A stretch of DNA of 64,000 bases from Lentzea atacamensis (GCF_003269295.1 NZ_QLTT01000009.1:1-64000), one strand, 5' to 3'; shown: positions 1 through 8,442, counted from the stretch's first letter. Numbers and translations: made by a program. The notes: generated by a model from the sequence alone, not told the origin.

Positions 1-91
1 AACGCCTGCCACTGCTCATCAGTCAGCTCATGCCTGCGCACCACGGCACAAGATCAAAGCACGTCAGACGAACCAGCTTTGAGGACGGGCC
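1..91 (-). mobile_element. IS element, 5' end with start of transposase (partial)
   Basis: Read on the minus strand, a transposase begins at a GTG near 44-41 and runs off the left edge as VVRRHELTDEQWQA. This is the usual N-terminus of IS5-type transposases (a variant of LTDEQW...L.PLLP). About 45 bases of leader separate it from the element tip at about 91, which carries GGGCCCGTCCTCAAAGC. A very similar leader and start occur on the plus strand at 2309-2420, so the same IS family is present twice. The family is inferred from the short N-terminal motif only, so the exact IS group is uncertain. Confidence 0.75.
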
Positions 92-110
92 CTAGGGCCC
101 GTCCTCAAAG
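77..110. repeat. Perfect 34-bp palindrome at junction of two IS ends
   Basis: The two 17-base halves (77-93 and 94-110) are exact reverse complements. They look like two IS terminal repeats, CTTTGAGGACGGGCCC and its complement, joined across a TA. The transposase 5' end lies on the left and a transposase 3' remnant on the right, both on the minus strand. That arrangement is a head-to-tail junction of two related elements. Confidence 0.8.
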
Positions 111-180
111 CCAGAGGTGAGGGTGGCCAGGTCGATCATGGCTTGGCAGGACAGCGCGGTCTTGTCGTAGCGGGCCCTGG
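92..180 (-). pseudogene. IS transposase 3' remnant
   Basis: On the minus strand this stretch reads ARYDKTALSCQAMIDLATL followed by TSGFEDGP and a TAG at 94-92. RYDKTA...A..LATL is the typical extreme C-terminus of IS5-family transposases. The TAG stop falls inside the palindromic IS junction, so the last residues are encoded by the terminal repeat. The rest of the transposase is missing: upstream of about 180 the reading frame no longer resembles one. It is a scar of a second element directly abutting the one at 1-91. Confidence 0.7.
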
Positions 181-441
181 TTGAACAAAGGCCCAGGTCA
201 CGCCAACCGTGTCGATGAGGCACACCTCGGCCAGGTCGTCGGCCGCGTGGGCCTGGCCTTGATTGCAGGAGTTCTACGCATCGAATCCCCCAAGATGTCG
301 ACTGAGGACAGTCTGGTCAGGGAGACCCGGTGGCCACACCGCCGGCGGAGGGAACGGCCGACGACGGTCGGGCTGGCCCTACCGTCGAAGCGCCGGGAAG
401 CTCCATGGTTCCGAAGATCAATAGCCGACAGGCTCATCGGC
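181..441. other. Region between IS scar and serine hydrolase; no gene supported
   Basis: An open frame continues through this region into the serine hydrolase. Its translation has no recognisable domain, and the signal peptide of the hydrolase clearly begins at 442. The stretch may be further IS-derived or rearranged DNA. Confidence 0.4.
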
Positions 442-1575
442 ATGAGAACAGCAGTTGTCGCCATCATCGCCGCCGCCGCAGCCGCCATCAGCGCGGTGCC
501 GGCTGGTGCGGCCGCCTCGACGCTCCCGCCGCCCAACGACGCCGCGCTTCAGGCCTCGATCAGCGGACTGCCCGATCGGGACACGACCGGGGCGCTGGTC
601 CGGATCACCGGGTCCGCGGGTGCCTGGTCCGGGACCTCCGGGGTGTCCGACGTCCGCACCAACGCGCCGGTGCGGGAGCGGGGGCGCTTCCGGGTCGGCA
701 GCATCACGAAGGTCTTCACCGCCGTGATGGTCTTGCAGCTGGCCCAGGAGCGGCGGATCGACCTCGACGAGCCCGTGCAGCGGTACCTGCCTGGCGTTTT
801 GCCCGCCGACTACCCGCCGGTTCCCGTGTACACGCTGCTCGACCACACGTCCGGGTTGCCGTCGGTGGACATCCCCGGGCTGACCGATCCGCAGTGGGTC
901 CTCGACCACCGCTTCGACCACTGGAGCCCGCGGCAGGTGCTGGACACCGCCCTGCGGCACCCGATCGACTTCCAGCCCGGCAGCGCGCAGAAGTACGCGA
1001 ACACCTCCTACGTCACGGCCGGCATGATCGTCGAGAAGGTGACGGGACGTTCCTACGCGCGGAACCTGCGCGAACGGATCACCGGTCCGCTCGGTCTGTG
1101 TCACACCTCGTTCCCGGAGGACGACCCGAGTCTGCCCAACGCGGCTGCTCGCGGGTACCTCGACGTGGACGGGAAACTCGTCGACGTGACCGAGATGAAC
1201 CAGTCGATCCCGGGCACCGCGGGCGCGATCATCTCCACCGCCGAGGACCTGGACGGGTTCATCACCGGCCTGTTCCGCGGTCGCCTGCTGAGCCAGGAGA
1301 TGATGACGAGGCTCTTCACCGTGCCGGACGTGCAGACTTCCGACGGCAGCGGCCCCGCCCTCTACAGCCAGGGCCTGATGAGGGTCACGATGAACGGCGT
1401 CGAGGTGTGGGGGAAGACCGGCAGCCGGCACGGGTACTCGAGCGGTGTGTTCGCGACGCGCGGCATGGAGCGGAAGTTGACGTACTCGGTGAACCCCACG
1501 GTGAAGTCGCCGGACGGTCAGCCTCTGATCGTGCGGAAGATCGCCGCAGCTGCGCTGACTCGGACCGTGGTCTGA
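442..1575 (+). CDS. Secreted serine hydrolase, beta-lactamase / D-Ala-D-Ala carboxypeptidase fold
   Basis: A 377-residue protein. The ATG at 442 was chosen because it opens directly into a signal peptide (MRTAVVAIIA followed by an Ala-rich stretch and cleavage near AGAAA, about residue 25). The three active-site motifs of class C beta-lactamase-like penicillin-recognising enzymes are present: SxxK as SITK at about 87-90, YxN as YAN at about 185-187, and KTG at about 325-327. The family cleaves or transpeptidates D-Ala peptides, or hydrolyses beta-lactams or esters outside the membrane; the substrate cannot be told from sequence. There is no C-terminal anchor. The gene and its downstream neighbour lie between inverted IS remnants, so local transfer or rearrangement is possible. 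Confidence 0.85.
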   Translation: MRTAVVAIIAAAAAAISAVPAGAAASTLPPPNDAALQASISGLPDRDTTGALVRITGSAGAWSGTSGVSDVRTNAPVRERGRFRVGSITKVFTAVMVLQLAQERRIDLDEPVQRYLPGVLPADYPPVPVYTLLDHTSGLPSVDIPGLTDPQWVLDHRFDHWSPRQVLDTALRHPIDFQPGSAQKYANTSYVTAGMIVEKVTGRSYARNLRERITGPLGLCHTSFPEDDPSLPNAAARGYLDVDGKLVDVTEMNQSIPGTAGAIISTAEDLDGFITGLFRGRLLSQEMMTRLFTVPDVQTSDGSGPALYSQGLMRVTMNGVEVWGKTGSRHGYSSGVFATRGMERKLTYSVNPTVKSPDGQPLIVRKIAAAALTRTVV

Positions 1576-1635
1576 GGCGCAACGCCGGACCGCGGGCCGA
1601 TCCCCGGCGGCGTTCGCGCTGGCGGCGTTGCCGGT

Positions 1636-2343
1636 ATGACGTACAGGTTTCCGAACGGGTGGGTTGGTGGCGCGGCGCTGGTCCTCGGGCCGGCGCTGCT
1701 CCTGTCGGCCACGCTGTTGCGGTCGCCGTTCAACTTCTTCTTCCCGGACCAGCTGCGGGCGGTGGCCGAGCACCCGGAGTTGATGCGGGCGGCCTACACG
1801 GCGTTCCTGGCCGGGAACGTCGTGATGTGGGCCGCGGTGGCCTGTCTCGTGCAGCGGATCGGGCGGGAACGGCCGCGGTGGGCCGCTTGGGGCGGGATGC
1901 TCGTGACCGTCGGGGTGTTCGAGCGGACGTTTCACGCCGGCGTGGACCACGCGGCGTTCTCGGCCACGAAGCACCTGGGGGTCGAAGGAGCCACGGAACT
2001 GGTGGCGCAGGGGTACGGCGACCTGCACCTGTTCAGCTTCCTGTCCTTCACGATCATGTTCGGGTGGTTCGTGCTCGTCATCGGCGCGTACCGGAGCGGG
2101 GTGCTCGGGCCGGTCAGGGCGGTGGGGCTGGCGGCCATGGGGTTGTTGCCGCTCGGGGTGCTGAAGGGGACCGAGGTCCTGTCGATCGTCGGGACCGCCG
2201 GGCTGTGCGTGGCGTTGGTGCCGTTGGGGATTCGAGTTCTCTCGCAGCAACCGAAACCCACCAGGCGGAACGTGCTCACGGCGGTGCCGGTGGCGGTCGG
2301 GTTAGGAAGTGTCCTCAAAGCTGATGTGGCTGGCCTGGTTTGA
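1636..2343 (+). CDS. Multi-pass membrane protein with IS-derived C-terminus
   Basis: A 235-residue protein with about six hydrophobic segments (for example VGGAALVLGPALLLSATLL, AAYTAFLAGNVVMWAAVACL, FSFLSFTIMFGWFVLVIGAY). I do not recognise the family. It starts at ATG 1636, 60 bases after the serine hydrolase stop. From about 2309 the DNA is the tip and leader of an IS element (GTCCTCAAAGC), so the last 11 residues (SVLKADVAGLV) and the stop come from the IS. The native C-terminus, after ...VAVGLG, has been lost. Whether the truncated product still inserts and works is unknown. Confidence 0.6.
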   Translation: MTYRFPNGWVGGAALVLGPALLLSATLLRSPFNFFFPDQLRAVAEHPELMRAAYTAFLAGNVVMWAAVACLVQRIGRERPRWAAWGGMLVTVGVFERTFHAGVDHAAFSATKHLGVEGATELVAQGYGDLHLFSFLSFTIMFGWFVLVIGAYRSGVLGPVRAVGLAAMGLLPLGVLKGTEVLSIVGTAGLCVALVPLGIRVLSQQPKPTRRNVLTAVPVAVGLGSVLKADVAGLV

Positions 2344-2565
2344 TCTTGGGTTGTGGTGCGCAGGCATGGGTTGACCGATGAGCAGTGGCGTGCGGTGGAA
2401 CCGTTGTTGCCCCCGTCAGGGGCCAACGGCGTCCACCACGTCTCACGGCTGATGGGACGGGAGGTCTACCACCCGGCCGGTGACGCCGCCGCTGCCCGTG
2501 ACGCGATGTTCGCCTCGTGGACAACGGCCGACCTGCACGAACGGCTGGAGTGGTTGTACGGCTAG
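2309..2565 (+). pseudogene. IS transposase 5' remnant fused to unrelated frame
   Basis: The IS tip at about 2309 and leader lead to a GTG at 2353 and MVRRHGLTDEQWRAVEPLLPPSGANG, a textbook IS5-family transposase N-terminus that aligns with the copy at 1-44. After about residue 26 the similarity stops. The frame continues as VHHVSRLMGREVYHP...HERLEWLYG to a stop at 2563-2565, about 44 residues that do not look like transposase and are of unknown origin. It is therefore a deletion scar. Its last 4 bases overlap the end of the convergent Uma2 gene. Confidence 0.65.
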
Positions 2566-3122
2566 AACTTGACGGTGGCGGGGAAGGGTCGCTCGATCTC
2601 CAGGACGCCGTTCTCGCTCTGCGCGATCTCGACGTACTCGGTGCCCTGGAGTTCGAGCAGTGTCGCCTCCACGACCTTCGGCTCGGGATCGACCGTCATG
2701 TAGTACTTCACACCGGCCTGGGCGTACAGCTCGCGCTTCAGACCGAGGTCGTTCAGTCGCGTGGTCTTCGAGAGCACCTCACCGACGAGGACCACGTCCG
2801 AGACCGGGAACATGACGCCGGCTTCTCGTGGGTTCACGACCGTGAAGTCCGGGATCAGAAGACGCCCGCTGGAGAGCAGGACGTTCAGCTCGACCGTCGC
2901 CTGGAGGTACTCCGGGCAGGCGCGTAGCAACGCGGCGTAGGCGCTGCCCACCACCAGCTGATGACGGTAAGACCCCAGCGGACTCACGAGAAGCATCCCG
3001 TCAACGAGTTCAACGCGTTGACTGTTGTCCTCCGGCAAGGACAGGACGTCGTCGAGCGACCACGGGCCCACGTGCCTCGGCAGCAGGTAAGCAGCTGGTG
3101 CCGCTTCAGCTGGAGCCGCCAC
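2562..3122 (-). CDS. Uma2 family (DUF820) putative restriction-endonuclease-fold protein
   Basis: A 186-residue protein. Family signatures in order are RVELVDGMLLVSPLGSYRHQ (about 37-56), LLIPDFTVVNP (about 92-102), VGEVLSKTTRLND (about 112-124) and KRELYAQAGVKYYMTVDPE (about 129-147). The Uma2 fold is a PD-(D/E)xK nuclease-like fold; the PDF and E...K spacing fits that core. Biological roles are mostly unknown, and the family is expanded in cyanobacteria and actinobacteria. The gene stands alone, convergent with the IS scar on its right-reading side, with an ATG start at 3122. Confidence 0.8.
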   Translation of the reverse strand: MAAPAEAAPAAYLLPRHVGPWSLDDVLSLPEDNSQRVELVDGMLLVSPLGSYRHQLVVGSAYAALLRACPEYLQATVELNVLLSSGRLLIPDFTVVNPREAGVMFPVSDVVLVGEVLSKTTRLNDLGLKRELYAQAGVKYYMTVDPEPKVVEATLLELQGTEYVEIAQSENGVLEIERPFPATVKF

Positions 3123-3470
3123 TGGGCATCACCTCCGAAACCGCTCGACGAGTACCAGTGTGGCACGCCGGGCGGATGACTGGCTTGTGCATAGCGCCAC
3201 GATCGCAGGTCAGACCGACAGCCAAGGGGGGTTTTGACCGTGACCGACCTGAGGTTCACTCGATCAGGTGTTCGAATCCGTGTCATGCTGTTGGAGGTAC
3301 TCCAAGGACTCTGAAAGGAGGCACGTCTCCCTACAACTGCATACCCGCCATCCCGACAACCACTCGATGACGGGCACTCGGTTCAACACCGTTAAAGCTC
3401 TACCGCGCCACCCGGCAACCTGAGGTGAAGCCGTCGCTGCAGAGTCGGCTTCACCGGCACACAAAGCAAA
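3123..3470. other. Intergenic region without supported gene
   Basis: No coding frame here has convincing codon use or a recognisable product. An imperfectly spaced inverted repeat, TGAAGCCG...CGGCTTCA, lies at about 3425-3452 just beyond the trp terminator. A tRNA T-loop-like string occurs near 3270-3279 but has no supporting stems. Confidence 0.5.
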
Positions 3471-3496
3471 ACCGCCCGGCCCGAAGGCCGAGCGGT
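3471..3496 (-). terminator. Rho-independent terminator of the trp operon
   Basis: Read on the minus strand, the stem ACCGCTCGGCC / GGCCGGGCGGT with a TTCG tetraloop (one A/C mismatch) is followed by TTTTGCTTTG. It sits 31 bases past the trpA stop and so ends the trpE-trpA transcript. Confidence 0.85.
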
Positions 3497-3526
3497 CTCA
3501 CAGAGAGGAGCCACGAGGAAGGGAGC

Positions 3527-4315
3527 TCAGACGGCAGCAGGAGCCGAACGCACACCCTTGGCAAGATCAGCGGCCAGCGCACGCACCGCACCATCACCCT
3601 CGGCCGCCGCCGACACGAACGCCGAACCGACGATCACGCCGTCCGCGAACCCCGCGATCTCGGCGGCCTGTGCACCGGACCGCACGCCCAGACCGACACC
3701 GACCGGGATCGAGGTGTGCTCACGGACCCGCGCGACGAGCTCGGGAGCGGTGGACGCCACCACGTCACGGGCACCGGTGACGCCCATGACCGCGGTGGCG
3801 TACAGGAAGCCGGAGGAGGCACGCGCGGTCATCGCGATGCGCTCCTCGGTCGACGACGGCGCGACGAGGAACGTCCGGTCCAGGCCGTGCGCCTCGGAAG
3901 CCGCCATCCAGTCGTCGGCCTCGTCCGGCACGAGGTCCGGCGTGATCATGCCCAGGCCACCCGCGGCCGCGAGGTCGCGCGCGAACGCGTCCACGCCGTA
4001 GCGCAGCACGGGGTTCCAGTACGTCATCACGACCGCACGCCCGCCGGCGTCGGCGACGGAGGCCACCACGTCGAACAGGTCCCGCACGCGGAAGCCCGCG
4101 GACAACGCCTGCTCGGCCGCGGCCTGGATCGTCGGGCCGTCCATCACGGGATCGGAGAACGGCAGACCGACCTCGACGAGGTCGCAGCCCGACTCGATCA
4201 TCGAACGGAGGTGGTCCTTGGAGCCGGAGACCGACGGGTAACCCGCGGGCAGGTAGCCGATCAGAGCGGCCCGCGATTCGGCGCGCGCCGTGGCGAAAAC
4301 GTCTGCCAGTGACAT
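3527..4315 (-). CDS. trpA: Tryptophan synthase alpha subunit
   Basis: A 262-residue protein; it cleaves indole-3-glycerol phosphate to indole and glyceraldehyde 3-phosphate as part of the alpha2beta2 complex. The catalytic Glu is in LVEVGLPFSDP and the catalytic Asp in DPVMDGPTIQ. The phosphate-binding segment is GVGLGVRSGAQAAEI and GVIVGSAFV. The start at 4315 gives MSLADVFATAR, and the frame upstream of it is a shadow of trpB. The ATG shares one base with the trpB TGA (TGATG), which implies translational coupling and equal synthesis of the two subunits. It is the last gene of the operon, followed by a strong terminator. Confidence 0.97.
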   Translation of the reverse strand: MSLADVFATARAESRAALIGYLPAGYPSVSGSKDHLRSMIESGCDLVEVGLPFSDPVMDGPTIQAAAEQALSAGFRVRDLFDVVASVADAGGRAVVMTYWNPVLRYGVDAFARDLAAAGGLGMITPDLVPDEADDWMAASEAHGLDRTFLVAPSSTEERIAMTARASSGFLYATAVMGVTGARDVVASTAPELVARVREHTSIPVGVGLGVRSGAQAAEIAGFADGVIVGSAFVSAAAEGDGAVRALAADLAKGVRSAPAAV

Positions 4316-5535
4316 CAGGCCTGTCCCCCGTCCGCGAGGCCGAAGTACTCCACGGCCGTGTCCATGTCCTTGTCGCCACGACCGGAGAGGTTCACGACCA
4401 GCAGGCCGTCCGGGCCGAGCGACGGGCCGAGCTTCAGCGCGCCCGCGAGCGCGTGCGAGGACTCGATCGCCGGGATGATGCCCTCGGTGCGGGACAGCAG
4501 CGCGAACGCCTCCATGGCTTCCGCGTCGGTCACCGCGAAGTACTCGGCGCGGCCGATGTCCTTGAGGTGCGAGTGCTCGGGGCCGACGCCGGGGTAGTCG
4601 AGGCCGGCGGAGATCGAGTGCGCCTCGGTGATCTGGCCGTCCTCGTCCTGCATGACGTACGACATCGCGCCGTGCAGCGAACCGGGCGTGCCGACGGTCA
4701 GCGTCGCGCCGTGGCGGCCGCTGTCCAGCCCGGAACCACCGGGCTCGACACCGACCAGCCGCACGTCGGCGTCGTCGATGAAGCCGTGGAAGATGCCGAT
4801 CGCGTTCGACCCGCCACCGACGCACGCGACGACCGCGTCGGGCAGCCGGCCCGCCTTCTCCAGGATCTGCTCGCGCGCCTCGATGCCGATGACCCGGTGG
4901 AAGTCGCGGACCAGCAGCGGGAACGGGTGCGGCCCGGCGGCCGTGCCGAGCAGGTAGTGCGTGTCGTCGACGTTGGTGACCCAGTCGCGCAACGCCTCGT
5001 TGATCGCGTCCTTCAGCGTCCGCGAGCCGGACTTCACCGGGATGACCTCGGCGCCGAGCAGCCGCATGCGGGCGACGTTCAGCGCCTGCCGCTCGGTGTC
5101 GACCTCACCCATGTAGACGACGCAGTCGAGGCCGAGCAGCGCGCAGGCCGTCGCCGTCGCGACGCCGTGCTGACCGGCGCCAGTTTCGGCGATCACGCGC
5201 TTCTTGCCCATGCGCTTGGTCAGCAGCGCCTGGCCGAGCACGTTGTTGATCTTGTGTGAGCCGGTGTGGTTCAGGTCCTCGCGCTTGAGGAACACGCGCG
5301 TCCCGGCGTGCTCCGCGAACTTCGGCGCCTCCGTCAGCAGCGACGGGCGGCCCGCGAAGTCCTTCAGCAGGCGCTTGAACTCGTTCACGAACTCGGGGTC
5401 GATGCGAGCCTTGTCGTACTCGGCGGCCAGCTCGTCCACCGCCGCGATCAGGGCCTCCGGGACGAACCGGCCACCCCACGGGCCGAAGTGGCCACGTGCG
5501 TCGGGATCGTGCGGCGTGGGCGTGAACTGGCCCAT
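4315..5535 (-). CDS. trpB: Tryptophan synthase beta subunit
   Basis: A 406-residue PLP enzyme that condenses indole with L-serine to L-tryptophan. The PLP lysine lies in NHTGSHKINNVLGQALL (about residue 94-99). The glycine-rich phosphate loop is CVGGGSNAIGIF and the substrate-gating region is ETGAGQHGVATA. The N-terminus MGQFTPTPHDPDARGHFGPWGGRFVPEAL is typical of TrpB1. It sits 35 bases downstream of trpC and overlaps trpA by one base. Confidence 0.97.
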   Translation of the reverse strand: MGQFTPTPHDPDARGHFGPWGGRFVPEALIAAVDELAAEYDKARIDPEFVNEFKRLLKDFAGRPSLLTEAPKFAEHAGTRVFLKREDLNHTGSHKINNVLGQALLTKRMGKKRVIAETGAGQHGVATATACALLGLDCVVYMGEVDTERQALNVARMRLLGAEVIPVKSGSRTLKDAINEALRDWVTNVDDTHYLLGTAAGPHPFPLLVRDFHRVIGIEAREQILEKAGRLPDAVVACVGGGSNAIGIFHGFIDDADVRLVGVEPGGSGLDSGRHGATLTVGTPGSLHGAMSYVMQDEDGQITEAHSISAGLDYPGVGPEHSHLKDIGRAEYFAVTDAEAMEAFALLSRTEGIIPAIESSHALAGALKLGPSLGPDGLLVVNLSGRGDKDMDTAVEYFGLADGGQA

Positions 5536-5570
5536 CGGGTAGCTCCTCTAGCGCAGTTGTCGACCGTGTC

Positions 5571-6380
5571 TCATCGACTGGGTCGCGGGCACGCGGGGTG
5601 CGAGCCTGCGGTCACGAGCTTGTTCACGGCGGCCTTGGGGTCGCCGCTGGTCACGAGGCTTTCACCGACGAGCACCGCGTCAGCGCCCGCCCCCGCGTAC
5701 GACATCAGGTCGCCGGGCCCGGTCACGCCCGACTCCGCGATCTTGATCGTCTCGAAGGGTAGTCCGGGAGCGATCCTGCCGAAAACGTCTTTGTCGACCT
5801 CCAGCGTGTGGAGGTTGCGCGCGTTCACCCCGATGACCGTCGCACCGGCTTCGAGAGCGCGGTCGGCCTCCTCGGCGGTGTGCACCTCGACGAGCGCCGT
5901 CATGCCGAGCGACTCGACCCGGTCGAGCAGCGACACCAGAGCGTTCTGCTCCAGCGCCGCCACGATCAGCAGCACGAGGTCTGCGCCGTGCATCCGCGCC
6001 TCGTGCACCTGGTACGGCGAGACGATGAAGTCCTTGCGCAGCAGGGGGATCCGCACCGCGCGCCGGACGGCGTCGAGATCGGCGAGGGACCCGCCGAACC
6101 GGCGCTGCTCGGTCAGCACGCTGATGACCGCCGCGCCACCCGCCTCGTAGGCGGACGCGAGCTCGGCCGGCTCCGGGATCTCCGCCAGCGCGCCCTTGGA
6201 GGGGCTGCGGCGCTTGACCTCGGCGATGACACCCACGTTCGGCCCGCGCAGCACAGACATCACGTCGAGCGGCGGGGCTGCCTTGGCCGCGCGCTCCTTG
6301 ACGACGTCGAAGGACAACTTGGCCTCGCGAGCGGCGAGATCCTCACGCACACCTTCGAGGATCGACTCGAGAACCGTCAC
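5571..6380 (-). CDS. trpC: Indole-3-glycerol phosphate synthase
   Basis: A 269-residue single-domain (beta/alpha)8 enzyme that converts CdRP to indole-3-glycerol phosphate. Motifs: VIAEVKRRSPSKG (about 50-62, catalytic Lys and substrate phosphate), LLRKDFIVSPYQVHEAR (about 113-129, catalytic Lys), GVNARNL and IAESGVT. It is not fused to TrpF, which fits with PriA elsewhere in the window supplying phosphoribosylanthranilate isomerase activity. A 132-bp gap separates it from trpM, so a minor internal promoter is possible, though I see no clear one. Confidence 0.96.
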   Translation of the reverse strand: MTVLESILEGVREDLAAREAKLSFDVVKERAAKAAPPLDVMSVLRGPNVGVIAEVKRRSPSKGALAEIPEPAELASAYEAGGAAVISVLTEQRRFGGSLADLDAVRRAVRIPLLRKDFIVSPYQVHEARMHGADLVLLIVAALEQNALVSLLDRVESLGMTALVEVHTAEEADRALEAGATVIGVNARNLHTLEVDKDVFGRIAPGLPFETIKIAESGVTGPGDLMSYAGAGADAVLVGESLVTSGDPKAAVNKLVTAGSHPACPRPSR

Positions 6381-6512
6381 AGTCTTGCTCCCCTTCCCGC
6401 TATGGGGATGCTAACCCCGGCGGAGTAACGCCCCAGCCACCGGGGGTTCAGTGTCCACGCAGCTAGCCGTGGTTGTGCGCGTGTCACATGCGCGAACGCG
6501 GATGGATGATCT

Positions 6513-6914
6513 TCACTCGTTCGAGGAAGGCCCGCCGGGCGCCTTATCGTCGGTCGGATCATCTCCACGCTCCAGTGCGCGCCACATGTCCGTCTCGGGA
6601 TCCTGTGCGCGGGTCTTCTGCCCGCCCACACCGATCTTCGGCATGCGGGCCCCGAGCGCTACCTGAAGCACGCCGGAACCCACCACGAGCACGCCGCCGG
6701 CGATCGCGAGCCAGTGCCCGTTGAACGCCGCGGCGACACCCACGACGACCAGCAGCGCACCGAGGATCCGGCGCCCGAGACCGCTGAGCGCCACGGCCGC
6801 CGCGACGGAGGCGAGGCTCAGCAGCGCCAGAGGCACGGAACCCGCACCCCAGAAGGCACCGGCCGCGCCCACCAGCAGGAGCGCGGCGATCCACAGTGGA
6901 CGGCTACCGGTCAA
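6513..6914 (-). CDS. Trp biosynthesis-associated membrane protein (TIGR02234 type)
   Basis: A 133-residue protein with four hydrophobic helices (LWIAALLLVGAAGAFWGAG, LALLSLASVAAAVAL, LGALLVVVGVAAAF, LAIAGGVLVVGSGVLQV) and a charged cytoplasmic tail ending GGPSSNE. Proteins of this kind sit between trpE and trpC across actinobacteria and are annotated as Trp-associated; their function is unknown. The start overlaps the trpE end by 11 bases, which suggests coupling. The motif RMPKIGVGGQKTR just after the last helix is probably the most conserved part. Confidence 0.85.
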   Translation of the reverse strand: MTGSRPLWIAALLLVGAAGAFWGAGSVPLALLSLASVAAAVALSGLGRRILGALLVVVGVAAAFNGHWLAIAGGVLVVGSGVLQVALGARMPKIGVGGQKTRAQDPETDMWRALERGDDPTDDKAPGGPSSNE

Positions 6915-8442
6915 CGGCGGGGGCCATCGTCTGGGCGGTGGCGATCGCGGCCAGCACCGCGCCCGCCTTGTTCAGGCACTCGTTGTCCTCGGCCAGCGGG
7001 TCCGAGTCCGCCACGATGCCGCCACCGGCCTGCACGTAGGCCACCCCACCGCGCACGAGAGCGGTCCGGATGGCGATGGCGGTGTCGGCGTCCCCGGCGA
7101 AGTCGAAGTAGCCCACGACGCCGCCGTAGAGGCCGCGACGGGTCGGCTCCAGCTCCTCGATGAGCTCCATCGCGCGCGGCTTGGGCGCACCGGACAGCGT
7201 GCCGGCCGGGAAGCAGGCGGCGACCGCGTCGTAGGCCGTCTTGCCCTCGGCCAGCTCGCCGGTCACGGTCGACACGATGTGCATGACGTGGCTGTACCGC
7301 TCGACCTTGAAGAAGTCGACGACGTGCACGGAACCCGGCTTGCAGACGCGGCCCAGGTCGTTGCGGCCGAGGTCGACGAGCATCAGGTGCTCGGCGCGCT
7401 CCTTGTGGTCGGCGAGGAGGTCCTTCTCGAGCAGGGCGTCCTCCTCCGGGTCCTCGCTGCGCCAGCGGGTGCCCGCGATGGGGTGCGTGGTCGCCTTGCC
7501 GTCGCGCACCGTGACCAGCGACTCGGGGCTGGAGCCCACGATGTCGAAGCCTTCGAGGCGCAGCAGGTACATGTACGGGCTGGGGTTGGTCGCGCGCAGC
7601 ACCCGGTAGATGTCGAGCGCGTCGGCGTCCGTCTCGATCTCGAACCGCTGCGACACGACGACCTGGAACGCCTCGCCTGCCCGGATGGCCTCCTTGGCCT
7701 TCTCCACCGCCGCGAAGTGCTCCGCCTGCGAACGACGGCGGCGGAACTGCGGCTTCGGCCGCGAGAACACCGCGGCGGTCGGCGGCGCGGGCGTGTGCAG
7801 CGCGACCGTCATCTCGTCGAGGCGACGCACCGCGTCGTCGTACGCGGCGTCGACGCGCTCGGGTGAGTCGTCCCAGTTGATCGCGTTGGCGATGAGCGTG
7901 ACGCTGCCCTCGTGGTGGTCGAGCGCGGCCAGGTCGGTCGCGAGCAGCATGACCAGCTCGGGGATCTTCAGGTCGTCCTCGGCGATGACCGGCAGCCGCT
8001 CCAGCCGCCGCACCGCGTCGTAGCCGATGTAGCCGACCATGCCACCGGTCAGCGGGGGCAGGCCGGGCAACGGGTCCGTGCGCAGCACCTCGACGGTCTC
8101 GCGCAGGGCCTGCAACGGGTCGCCACCGTCCGGCAGGCCGACGGGCCGCGTACCCGTCCAGTAGGCCTCACCACCGGTCGCCGTGAGCGCCGCCGAGGAC
8201 CGCACGCCGATGAACGACCATCGCGACCAAGAGCGCCCGTTCTCCGCCGACTCGAAGAGGAACGTGCCTGGCCGGTCCGCCGCCAGCTTGCGGTACAGAC
8301 CGACAGGAGTCTCCGCGTCCGCCAGCAGCCTGCGCACCACCGGGATGACCCGGCGGTTCACCGCCAGTTCGCGGAACTCCTCACGCGTTGGGCTCACGGC
8401 CCCCAGACCAGCGGCGGCCACAGCCCCGATGACGCTCACCAT
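6904..8442 (-). CDS. trpE: Anthranilate synthase component I
   Basis: A 512-residue protein; it converts chorismate and ammonia (from the TrpG glutaminase) to anthranilate. The feedback-inhibition element LLESAENGR appears here as FLFESAENGRSWSRWSF (about 54-70). The catalytic core has GEAFQVVVSQRFE, HPIAGTRWRSEDPEED, DLGRNDLGRV, GTLSGAPKPRAMELIEELEPTRRG and AYVQAGGGIVADSDP. The start at 8442 is tentative: homologues usually begin near a GTG at 8397 (VSPTREEFRELA), and the extra residues MVSVIGAVAAAGLG are low-complexity. trpG and trpD are not in the window. The gene is divergent from tetR, with the palindrome at 8463-8478 between them. Confidence 0.95.
   Translation of the reverse strand: MVSVIGAVAAAGLGAVSPTREEFRELAVNRRVIPVVRRLLADAETPVGLYRKLAADRPGTFLFESAENGRSWSRWSFIGVRSSAALTATGGEAYWTGTRPVGLPDGGDPLQALRETVEVLRTDPLPGLPPLTGGMVGYIGYDAVRRLERLPVIAEDDLKIPELVMLLATDLAALDHHEGSVTLIANAINWDDSPERVDAAYDDAVRRLDEMTVALHTPAPPTAAVFSRPKPQFRRRRSQAEHFAAVEKAKEAIRAGEAFQVVVSQRFEIETDADALDIYRVLRATNPSPYMYLLRLEGFDIVGSSPESLVTVRDGKATTHPIAGTRWRSEDPEEDALLEKDLLADHKERAEHLMLVDLGRNDLGRVCKPGSVHVVDFFKVERYSHVMHIVSTVTGELAEGKTAYDAVAACFPAGTLSGAPKPRAMELIEELEPTRRGLYGGVVGYFDFAGDADTAIAIRTALVRGGVAYVQAGGGIVADSDPLAEDNECLNKAGAVLAAIATAQTMAPAVDR

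Noticed and set aside
181..441. 464-codon version of the serine hydrolase from 181
   Set aside because: The signal peptide starts at 442, and the extra residues are not coding-like and begin in IS-derived DNA.
418..2250. 610-codon minus-strand frame across the serine hydrolase and membrane gene
   Set aside because: Shadow frame; both plus-strand genes have proper motifs and helices.
3260..3300. tRNA-like T-loop string GTTCGAATCC
   Set aside because: The flanking five-base stems do not pair, and no acceptor or anticodon stem is found; no tRNA can be built.
3425..3452. TGAAGCCG/CGGCTTCA repeat as a second trp terminator
   Set aside because: The 12-base loop and absence of a T tract make it weaker than the clear terminator at 3471-3496; mentioned only as a repeat.
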